Source: Chloroflexota bacterium (GTDB taxonomy: Bacteria; Chloroflexota; Anaerolineae; Promineifilales; Promineifilaceae). From it: a DNA stretch of 14,140 bases. The stretch covers positions 1-14,140 of the forward strand of contig QQUD01001078.1 of NCBI GenBank assembly GCA_008501785.1, read 5' to 3'. Below the pieces are notes generated by a model. The model made no database searches and was not told where the DNA came from. It worked only from the letters and a program-made list of their open reading frames with translations. This document shows, in pieces, positions 1-4,819 of this stretch. The translations under genes were made by a program, and so were the position numbers. How positions within the stretch are numbered: the stretch's first letter is position 1; each line of letters begins with the position of its first letter.

Positions 1-2
1 TA

Positions 3-33
3 ACCAGCCCGTGCTGCCGCCGGTTTTTTTTCT
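3..33 (+). terminator. terminator-like hairpin at left edge
   Basis: AACCAGC near position 2-8 can pair, with one mismatch, with GCCGGTT ending at about 26. A run of about eight T follows. This fits an intrinsic terminator for a gene lying beyond the left edge, and the window's first codon, TAA, could be that gene's stop. The stem is short and imperfect, so the call is tentative. Confidence 0.35.
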
Positions 34-224
34 ATGCGTGCAATTTCAAACGGAATCGTATTATCTGAATTGTATCGAAAATTACGGAGGGGAATCGAAC
101 TCATGATGATTGTAATTTTAGCAATATTCAATCAGCTTGTCACAAAAAGTACCATAACTAACCGGGATAATGTCTTATTTATTAGACAACATTTTTCTAT
201 ACTTCGTATTGTAAATTAGTTTGA

Positions 225-256
225 TTGAAGGGTTCACTGTTTGAAGGGTTCACTGT
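225..256. repeat. 16-bp perfect tandem duplication
   Basis: The unit TTGAAGGGTTCACTGT occurs twice with no spacer (225-240 and 241-256). It directly precedes the lipoprotein-like remnant and may mark a slippage or insertion scar. No function is evident. Confidence 0.85.
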
Positions 257-373
257 AAGGGGATCACAATAGCCTTACTTATTGCAGCGTGTGGTGGGTC
301 AGACGCCGCCACACCAGTTGCTGAAGAGGCAATTGATTTTGTTTTACCTTTCTTATTTTCAACGACTGAGTAA
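245..373 (+). pseudogene. remnant of a lipoprotein gene (signal peptide and lipobox only)
   Basis: The frame read from 245 contains a hydrophobic stretch ending in a lipobox, IALLIAACGGSDAATPVAEE. It then continues for a few unrelated-looking residues to TAA at 371-373. A Leu/Ile/Ala stretch, AAC, GGS and a Pro/Ala/Glu linker is the classic start of an exported solute-binding or other lipoprotein. There is no in-frame ATG or GTG start after the TGA at 242-244, and the mature domain is missing. I read this as a broken fragment left by deletion rather than a working gene. Two complete lipoprotein starts elsewhere in the window (13739 on minus, 14027 on plus) show the same architecture. The alternative is a chance hydrophobic frame. 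Confidence 0.45.
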
Positions 374-430
374 ATTTAGTGAGTCAGTAACAACTAATCA
401 TCCACAAAGGGGTTTCCATGACCTGATGCA

Positions 431-450
431 CACCAAAAGCGATGCAAACC
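431..450. repeat. direct repeat copy 1 flanking the cupin gene
   Basis: CACCAAAAGCGATGCAAACC here matches 1094-1112 (CACCAAAGCGATGCAAACC) except for one extra A. The two copies bracket the cupin gene and its hairpin. At about 19 bp, a chance match within a few kilobases is improbable. The cause could be duplication or an insertion footprint. Confidence 0.5.
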
Positions 451-467
451 CCGCTTTTTGAGTAAAA

Positions 468-505
468 GTAGGGAGCTAGGGAGAAATCTTCCTCTAGTTC
501 CCTAC
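468..505 (+). promoter_or_regulatory. long leader hairpin upstream of the cupin gene
   Basis: Left arm GTAGGGAGCTAGGGA (468-482) pairs with right arm CCTCTAGTTCCCTAC (491-505) across an 8-nt loop, giving about 15 bp including G-U pairs. It ends 26 nt before the cupin start and about 10 nt before the Shine-Dalgarno GGAG. It could be a terminator for a transcript entering from the left (a weak T-rich tract follows) or a structured 5' leader. Its function is not determined. Confidence 0.5.
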
Positions 506-531
506 TCCAATTATTTTCAGGAGAGAAAATC

Positions 532-963
532 ATGAACTACGAAATTATTCAACCCGGCAAAGGTATCGAATATAAATGGTCAAGCGACCACATTTTCGTC
601 AAAACAATTGGCGAGTTAGCAGAAGGGCGAGTTTCGATGGTAGAAGATACGTTGAAACCAGGCTTTCATCTGGACCGCCATTACCACAAGAAGATGATAG
701 AAATTTTCTATATCCTTGAGGGAGAGGTAACGCTGATTTTTGATGATGAGACGGTAATCGCTTCTGCCGGAACCACGATCAATGTTCCGCCAAATGTCTG
801 GCACGAAGCCAAAAGCGAAAACGGTGCCAAGATGTTGACTGTTTTCAGCCCCGCTGGCTTTGAGGATTATCTGGCGGAGTTGAAAACTTTGAGTGATGAG
901 CAGTTTGCGGATGAGGCATTCATGCAAGCACTCAATGAAAAGTATGACATCTGGAATGAATAA
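532..963 (+). CDS. small single-domain cupin protein
   Basis: This 143-residue soluble protein contains one cupin beta-barrel, about residues 35-107. Motif 1 is visible as G44 followed by H50-x-H52, E57 and G64, the usual metal-binding His, His and Glu set. Motif 2 is visible around G80, P86-P87 and W90-H91, which supplies the third His. Length and layout match Cupin_2 proteins, which act as isomerases, dioxygenases, sugar-binding proteins or ligand sensors, so the reaction cannot be named. The C-terminal 35 residues are helical and acidic (LAELKTLSDEQFADEAF). The ATG is preceded by a good ribosome site (AGGAGAGAAAATC). A hairpin lies upstream and a terminator-like hairpin downstream (1018-1040), so it is probably monocistronic and separate from rdhAB. 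It carries no ACGGCCGT copy, unlike most genes to the right. Confidence 0.85.
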   Translation: MNYEIIQPGKGIEYKWSSDHIFVKTIGELAEGRVSMVEDTLKPGFHLDRHYHKKMIEIFYILEGEVTLIFDDETVIASAGTTINVPPNVWHEAKSENGAKMLTVFSPAGFEDYLAELKTLSDEQFADEAFMQALNEKYDIWNE

Positions 964-1017
964 CTTCATCAAAAATCACAAGCTCATATTTTTCTCCGCA
1001 GTGTTGAGTCGTTTATA

Positions 1018-1040
1018 AGCCAAATGCTTGGCTCTGTTTT
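1018..1040 (+). terminator. intrinsic terminator downstream of the cupin gene
   Basis: AGCCAA (1018-1023) pairs perfectly with TTGGCT (1028-1033) over the loop ATGC, followed by CTGTTTT. The stem is short at 6 bp but has the right form and position, 55 nt after the cupin stop. Confidence 0.45.
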
Positions 1041-1093
1041 GAAGCGGGCGTAATACTCATCAATCAACTGGCCTACACCGAAGCCAACCTCGT

Positions 1094-1112
1094 CACCAAA
1101 GCGATGCAAACC
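1094..1112. repeat. direct repeat copy 2 flanking the cupin gene
   Basis: CACCAAAGCGATGCAAACC matches 431-450 apart from a one-base indel. It lies in the coding-like remnant, which may be the parental context of the repeat. Confidence 0.5.
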
Positions 1113-1168
1113 ATCCAAACCGAGGGCTTTGGCCTAGCCTAGCTCAAATCGCATATCATTTTTGCTGC

Positions 1169-1220
1169 CACACAAATGTGTGACAAATAGTATCATCCCC
1201 AAATACACACTTAGGTGTGT
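1169..1220. promoter_or_regulatory. two CACAC/GTGTG dyads upstream of the riboswitch
   Basis: CACACA-AA-TGTGTG (1169-1182) and ACACAC-TTAG-GTGTGT (1205-1220) are perfect 6-bp inverted repeats with related arms, centred about 37 bp apart. They lie just upstream of the cobalamin aptamer, where the rdhAB promoter should be, so they could be paired operator sites for a dimeric regulator. No convincing -35/-10 pair was found. Alternatively, the second dyad is transcribed and takes part in leader RNA folding. Confidence 0.4.
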
Positions 1221-1240
1221 TTCGCCACCCCTTAAATTTT

Positions 1241-1425
1241 TATAACATGAGAGAACTATAAAGAAAAGATCGAGGAAATCCGGTGCAACTCCGGCGCTGT
1301 CCCGCAACTGTGAAATTAGTCAAGTAGTCATTAGTCATCTAGTCAAGTAGTCAAGATTACCGACTACCAGACTACAAGACAATCAGACGAATCGACTAGA
1401 AAGCCAGATACTCGTTAATGTTATA
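1241..1425 (+). promoter_or_regulatory. cobalamin (B12) riboswitch aptamer upstream of rdhA
   Basis: The conserved cobalamin-riboswitch core is clear. The CCGGTGCAACTCCGG hairpin lies at 1280-1294, CCCGCAACTGT at 1301-1311 and the 3' B12-box-like AAGCCAGATAC at 1401-1411. A closing P1 helix is visible: TATAACAT (1241-1248) pairs perfectly with ATGTTATA (1418-1425), and GAG/CTC adjoins it. The peripheral region (about 1317-1398) lacks the usual GCCACTG...GGGAAGGC arm of class I and instead holds TAGTC and GACTA repeats that can pair with each other. This suggests a reduced class II-like form. The element controls rdhA, whose product needs a corrinoid cofactor. Confidence 0.9.
1317..1398 (+). 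repeat. TAGTC/GACTA word repeats inside the riboswitch
   Basis: Five TAGTC copies (starts 1317, 1325, 1332, 1340, 1348) are followed by three GACTA copies (1362, 1370, 1394). TAGTCAAGTAGTC (1340-1352) can fold onto GACTACCAGACTA (1362-1374) as two 5-bp helices split by an internal loop. Confidence 0.85.
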
Positions 1426-1439
1426 CCTCGCGGAAGGGA

Positions 1440-1475
1440 ACATCTAACTTTTGGTAGTTAGGTGTTTTTTATTTT
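1440..1475 (+). terminator. intrinsic terminator, expression platform of the riboswitch
   Basis: ACATCTAAC (1440-1448) pairs with GTTAGGTGT (1457-1465), 9 bp with one G-U, over an 8-nt loop. It is followed by TTTTTATTTT. It sits between the aptamer and the rdhA ribosome site (AGGAGGTC, 1480-1487), the usual place for a transcription-terminating expression platform. TTAGGTGT at 1211-1218 could compete for the left arm. Confidence 0.8.
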
Positions 1476-1497
1476 AAACAGGAGGTCAAAAAAGAGA

Positions 1498-2922
1498 ATG
1501 AAAAAAAGCAGAAAAACGCATTATCACTCAACAGTCAGCCGCCGCGACTTCATGAAGTTTATGGGAATGGGCGCATTTGCCACAGTTGGGGGAACCATGA
1601 TGAACGGCCCCTTCAAAGACCTGGATGAAATGATGTCCTCCCCCGCAGCAGAACGGAAGTTGCCATTTTGGGTCAAGGAAGTGGATGAACCCACGGTACA
1701 GATCGATTGGGATAATATGGAAATATTCCCAGGCTTTCAAAATACCCTTTTCAATCCCGGTTCATGGCCAGAGGAATGGGAGAATATCCAACAATCTAAT
1801 ATTGCCAGCACCACCGAAAAAGTCAAGAACAATGAACCAGGTTATAGCCTGAAAGACCGGGCTTTAGGTGATGCCAATTGCTGGGGATGGGCCATTAGTT
1901 CGGTTGCCCCTGGATGGACAGGACCAGATGTGCATCATGTCCCTGTTTGGGAACATCCCACTATGTTTTACACCCCAGATGACTTCGGCGTACCTAAGTA
2001 TGAAGGGACACCCGAAGAAAATTCACGCATGTTGAGAGTGGCAGGTCGTATTCTCGGTTCTGCGGATATGGGCTTTGTAAAACTCGATGAAAGGACAAAA
2101 AAGCTCCTTTACGGCAATGTCATCTTTGAAGATGTCGAAGAAGGATATGAAGATCCTGACAGACATGTCAGCGTATTGCCGAACAAAGACCTTTGGGCAA
2201 TTGTTTCTGTCATCCCGCAGTCTTTATGGATGGCGCAATATACGGACAGGATGAGCTGGGCACAGAGTAATACGGCAGGATATTCACGGGCAAGCATCTA
2301 CTCTAACAGGCTCAAAGTCTTCCTGAGAGGGTTGGGCTACCAGCACTACGGTGGTGGAACTTCTGCATTAGGGCGAGCAGTTGGCTTTGGAGTCATGTCT
2401 GGAATGGCAGAGTATGGTCGAGCTGGTATCATGGTCAGCCCTCAATTTGGTACCAATTTCCGCACCGTGTTGTTGACCGTAACAGATTTACCTTTGGCTG
2501 TCACAAAGCCTATTGATGCCGGTATAACCAATTTCTGTCGTACGTGCATGAAGTGTGCGGAAATGTGCCCATCTGGTGCGATTAGCACGGAAAAAGAACC
2601 TTTCTGGGGCGGAGATACCTCCTACCAAGCTAAAGGGATTAAGGGCTGGTACCTGGACGGGAAAAAATGCTATGGTTATATGTTGGGTGGCGATCCAGAC
2701 TGCAGCCGCTGTCAGGCAGACTGTCCCTTCAGTAAGTTTGATGAGGCCGTCATGCATGATTTGGTTAAGGCATCAATCAGCACGACCCCCGCGTTGAACA
2801 GCGTTATCAGAAAAATGGATGACATTTTTGGGTATGGGGAGCCAGGTGGTCCAGATGAAAGCCCTTGGGACGTTGACCCAATGGACATACCACTATTTGG
2901 TCTCGATCCCTCGCGCTCGTGA
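1498..2922 (+). CDS. rdhA: reductive dehalogenase catalytic subunit, RdhA
   Basis: RdhA uses a corrinoid and two [4Fe-4S] clusters to cleave carbon-halogen bonds, serving as terminal reductase in organohalide respiration on the outer face of the cytoplasmic membrane. This 474-residue protein begins with a Tat signal, SRRDFMKF (twin Arg R15-R16), followed by a Gly/Ala/Met-rich hydrophobic stretch. Two cluster motifs lie near the C-terminus: C347-x2-C350-x2-C353-x3-C357-P, and C391-x10-C402-x2-C405-x3-C409-P. The stretch YGRAGIMVSPQFGTNFR ahead of them is typical of RdhA corrinoid-binding cores. Start: ATG 1498 follows AGGAGGTC. The longer in-frame GTG at 1462 lies inside the terminator and is unlikely. 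rdhB follows after 15 nt. The halogenated substrate cannot be told from sequence. No maturation or regulator genes (rdhC, rdhT, MarR or two-component) are nearby. It has no ACGGCCGT copy, consistent with acquisition by transfer. Confidence 0.95.
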   Translation: MKKSRKTHYHSTVSRRDFMKFMGMGAFATVGGTMMNGPFKDLDEMMSSPAAERKLPFWVKEVDEPTVQIDWDNMEIFPGFQNTLFNPGSWPEEWENIQQSNIASTTEKVKNNEPGYSLKDRALGDANCWGWAISSVAPGWTGPDVHHVPVWEHPTMFYTPDDFGVPKYEGTPEENSRMLRVAGRILGSADMGFVKLDERTKKLLYGNVIFEDVEEGYEDPDRHVSVLPNKDLWAIVSVIPQSLWMAQYTDRMSWAQSNTAGYSRASIYSNRLKVFLRGLGYQHYGGGTSALGRAVGFGVMSGMAEYGRAGIMVSPQFGTNFRTVLLTVTDLPLAVTKPIDAGITNFCRTCMKCAEMCPSGAISTEKEPFWGGDTSYQAKGIKGWYLDGKKCYGYMLGGDPDCSRCQADCPFSKFDEAVMHDLVKASISTTPALNSVIRKMDDIFGYGEPGGPDESPWDVDPMDIPLFGLDPSRS

Positions 2923-2937
2923 TAAAGGAGAATAAAA

Positions 2938-3234
2938 ATGACTGTTAGTTGGAACTGGTTTTGGTATGTGTTAATGGGTTTTTTGATGGGCGGCGGTGCT
3001 GTTTGTTTGTGGACATTGGCAAAAGAGAAGGCACTCAAATTTGTATGGTATGAATGGGTACTGACTGTTTTAGCTTTTCTCTTTTTCATGTTTATGGGGC
3101 AAACTTTTATCGCCTCTTTTGGTGAGGGTGAAGCGCGTGCGGCCTGGATGACTTTAGTTTTTATGGGAATTCCCATTATCATCATGGCTGTCGTTACGGC
3201 TCGATCGGTTCAAGCGCGTTTAGCTAGCGCTTAA
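2938..3234 (+). CDS. rdhB: reductive dehalogenase membrane anchor, RdhB
   Basis: This 98-residue, very hydrophobic protein has three predicted membrane helices (about residues 6-27, 37-58 and 69-88). Short loops separate them, including WYEW before helix 2 and GEGEARAAW before helix 3. The Glu-rich loop followed by AAW, the size and the position right after rdhA are those of RdhB, which holds the exported RdhA on the membrane. The ATG is preceded by AAAGGAGAATAAAA. Only 15 nt separate it from the rdhA stop, so the two are surely co-transcribed under the cobalamin riboswitch. A nested hairpin terminator follows at 3240-3290. How electrons pass from the quinone pool or a hydrogenase to RdhA is not shown here. 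Confidence 0.92.
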   Translation: MTVSWNWFWYVLMGFLMGGGAVCLWTLAKEKALKFVWYEWVLTVLAFLFFMFMGQTFIASFGEGEARAAWMTLVFMGIPIIIMAVVTARSVQARLASA

Positions 3235-3239
3235 TCTTA

Positions 3240-3290
3240 GTAGCCGTTCGGTTTCGAAACCGCTTTTTATTTCCGAACGGCTACTTTATC
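3240..3290 (+). terminator. nested hairpins ending the rdhAB operon
   Basis: The outer arms GTAGCCGTTCGG (3240-3251) and CCGAACGGCTAC (3273-3284) are perfectly complementary and followed by TTTATC. Overlapping them, CGGTTTCGAAACCG (3249-3262) is a self-complementary 14-mer followed by CTTTTTATTT. Either hairpin could terminate transcription. They share bases 3249-3251, so they partly exclude each other. Confidence 0.75.
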
Positions 3291-3346
3291 AGGCTTGATG
3301 GGCATGCATCTGTGTGCCTGTCAAGCCGGTTATCTGGAGCGTTGAG

Positions 3347-3580
3347 ATGCCCTTGTACACGTATCAGTGCCATGATTGTAAACGGCCGTTTGAACAACGA
3401 CGCCCCATGTCACAATCCCATAATCCACTAAATTGCCCCTTTTGTAGCAGCTCCAGCACGAGCAAAACCATCAGTCTCATTACAATTATTGGAAATGGTA
3501 GGCAGCCCAATCAATTAACAGGCGGATGTTCAGGGTGTACACCAACTGTGCCATCGGCTTGTGCATCCTGCCGGAAGTAG
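3347..3580 (+). CDS. FmdB-family zinc ribbon protein
   Basis: The 77-residue product starts MPLYTYQCHDC, the hallmark N-terminus of the FmdB/CxxC_CxxC_SSSS putative regulatory family. Four Cys (C8, C11, C30, C33) form the zinc ribbon, with SSSS directly after the second pair as in the family name. A second CxxC pair (C61/C64 and C72/C75) lies in the Gly/Ser/Pro-rich tail. The ATG at 3347 follows GGAGCGTTGAG. An in-frame GTG at 3314 would add 11 residues upstream of the conserved MPLY start and is rejected. The family is widespread with no firm function. It is named after a formamidase-linked gene and is often found near growth or respiration genes. It is separated from rdhB by a terminator. 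It carries the leftmost ACGGCCGT copy (3382-3389), coding Arg-Pro-Phe. Confidence 0.88.
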   Translation: MPLYTYQCHDCKRPFEQRRPMSQSHNPLNCPFCSSSSTSKTISLITIIGNGRQPNQLTGGCSGCTPTVPSACASCRK

Positions 3581-3614
3581 GCTTGAAATAGCCCTTCAAC
3601 CCTTCAAATTTTTC

Positions 3615-3643
3615 TTGACAAGTTCGTTCAAATGTTCTACTAT
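3615..3643 (+). promoter_or_regulatory. sigma70-type promoter for the recombinase-like gene
   Basis: TTGACA (3615-3620) and TACTAT (3638-3643) are separated by exactly 17 nt, 25 nt upstream of the ATG at 3669. The spacer holds repeated GTTC words (GTTCGTTCAAATGTTC), which may be chance. The ribosome site is AGGAG at about 3657. Confidence 0.75.
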
Positions 3644-3668
3644 TGTCTACACGAAATAGGAGTGAAAT

Positions 3669-4634
3669 ATGAGCGACAATCAACAACAATTAATCCCCAA
3701 AGATGACCTACCGCCGCAGGAAGGAGAAGGCGCACCCCCATTAGCAAAAGATGCGTCTTTGCAAGCGGCTTTAGGTATGTTTCAGGAACACATGCGGGAT
3801 GAAGGATTTGCACTCAACACCACCAAAGCATTTGCCAGTGATATTCGATTGCTAGGTAAATACTTGGGCATTGGAACGGCCGTTGGTGACATCGGCACCA
3901 AAAACTTGAATGAATTTCTGGACTGGCTGCTAAATGAACGTGGTGTACCATGCAGCCCCAAATCCTACGCCCGCCGCGTAACAACGTTAAAAGTGTTTTT
4001 TGGATGGCTGCACGATGCGCGTGTGCTGCCTGATAATCCATCAAACGCCGTTATTCAACGCAGCGTAAAAAGCCCACTGCCCATCCCCCCCACCGAGGAC
4101 GATATCGACAAAGCTTTGGTGGTCACGCAAGCTTTGCGCCAGGGGGAAGGCACTAAAAAACCGGATGCACGCCCCCATTTGCTGCTAACCTTGCTGCTAC
4201 AAACTGGCATCAAGAAAGGGGAAGCAATGGCGATTGTGCCGAATCATGTCGATCGGGACAATGATGACCAGCCCATGCTGTTTATTCGCTATGCCAACCC
4301 CAGAATGCGCTACAAAGAACGCAAGCTGATGCTGAAACCGGAATGGCTAGAAGTTCTGGATGAATATTTGGAACAATACAATCCACCAGATACGCTTTTC
4401 ACCTGCACTGCCCGTAATCTTGAATATATTTTGCGCGATGTGGGAGATGATGCAGGACTCGCCAAAGGCTTGCTCTCTTTCGAAAACCTACGCTGGACCT
4501 CGGCCCTGCGCGATTGGCGAGCCAAAGAGGAACCAGACGACATCCGACAAAAGCTCGGCTTGTCAAAAATCACCTGGCGCGAAACAAAGTCTAAACTGGA
4601 CAAATTGATTGAACGAGAAACGGCCGTTGAATAA
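3669..4634 (+). CDS. tyrosine-recombinase-like protein lacking catalytic residues
   Basis: Residues 30-120 look like the helical core-binding (SAM-like) domain of XerC/XerD integrases (FQEHMRDEGFALNTTKAFAS, then RRVTTLKVFFGWL). Residues 140-315 follow the catalytic-domain plan: TGIKKGEAMAI at 179-189 sits where TGLRxSEL is expected, and FENLRWTSALRDW at 271-283 where HxLRHTFAT is expected. Key residues are changed. The first Arg is Lys (K182), the His of HxLR is Glu (E272), and the second His is Trp (W276). No Tyr occurs after Y253, so the nucleophile is missing. It probably binds DNA without cutting it, or is a domesticated or decaying integrase. The first 28 residues are polar and disordered-looking. 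It has its own promoter, is intact over 321 codons and carries two ACGGCCGT copies, one in its last codons. The intact frame argues against fresh decay. Confidence 0.75.
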   Translation: MSDNQQQLIPKDDLPPQEGEGAPPLAKDASLQAALGMFQEHMRDEGFALNTTKAFASDIRLLGKYLGIGTAVGDIGTKNLNEFLDWLLNERGVPCSPKSYARRVTTLKVFFGWLHDARVLPDNPSNAVIQRSVKSPLPIPPTEDDIDKALVVTQALRQGEGTKKPDARPHLLLTLLLQTGIKKGEAMAIVPNHVDRDNDDQPMLFIRYANPRMRYKERKLMLKPEWLEVLDEYLEQYNPPDTLFTCTARNLEYILRDVGDDAGLAKGLLSFENLRWTSALRDWRAKEEPDDIRQKLGLSKITWRETKSKLDKLIERETAVE

Positions 4635-4638
4635 ACTC

Positions 4639-4672
4639 AGGTGCAATGCACTTTCTGAAGTGCGTTGCACCT
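4639..4672. repeat. 34-nt palindromic repeat, copy 1 (possible terminator)
   Basis: AGGTGCAATGCACTT (4639-4653) pairs with AAGTGCGTTGCACCT (4658-4672) around TCTG. The stem is 15 bp with one G-U. It lies 4 nt after the recombinase stop. The reverse complement of 11029-11062 matches it at 30 of 34 positions, so this is a dispersed family. It may stop transcription, although no strong T-run follows. Confidence 0.8.
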
Positions 4673-4736
4673 CATGGGGAACCTTTTCAACCATTTATTC
4701 GTTATATAGATAGCTTTGAACAGCTTCCCTCCTGAA

Positions 4737-4771
4737 AAAGAGCCGGACATCAGTTAGATGTTCGGCTCTTT
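4737..4771. terminator. bidirectional terminator between convergent genes
   Basis: AAAGAGCCGGACATC (4737-4751) pairs with GATGTTCGGCTCTTT (4757-4771) over AGTTA, giving 15 bp with one G-U. The A-rich left arm and T-rich right arm allow termination on both strands. It lies between the plus-strand recombinase-like gene and the minus-strand EAD-S24 gene. Confidence 0.8.
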
Positions 4772-4819
4772 CCGTATTTACCTCTCACTTCACCATTCAC
4801 ATTTTAATTCCATAAATTA

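Larger units (their letters stand above)
1008..1142 (+). pseudogene. short coding-like remnant of unknown origin
   Basis: Between the cupin gene and the riboswitch, the frame ending at TAG 1140-1142 reads LINQLAYTEANLVTKAMQTI and then QTEGFGLA. Its codons are more GC-rich and protein-like than the flanking AT-rich DNA. There is no start codon after the in-frame stop at 1005-1007, so at most it is the 3' end of a decayed gene. I do not recognise the family. It contains repeat copy 2 (1094-1112), and a terminator-like hairpin overlaps its 5' part. Confidence 0.25.

Noticed and set aside
34..219. 61-codon open frame near the left edge, with an internal ATG at 103 after a purine-rich stretch
   Set aside because: AT-rich, no recognisable domain, only a short hydrophobic patch, and poor spacing from the GGAGG-like stretch. 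Probably chance.
1462..1497. Longer rdhA start at GTG 1462
   Set aside because: It lies inside the riboswitch terminator, and the good ribosome site (AGGAGGTC) serves ATG 1498, which also gives a proper Tat signal peptide.
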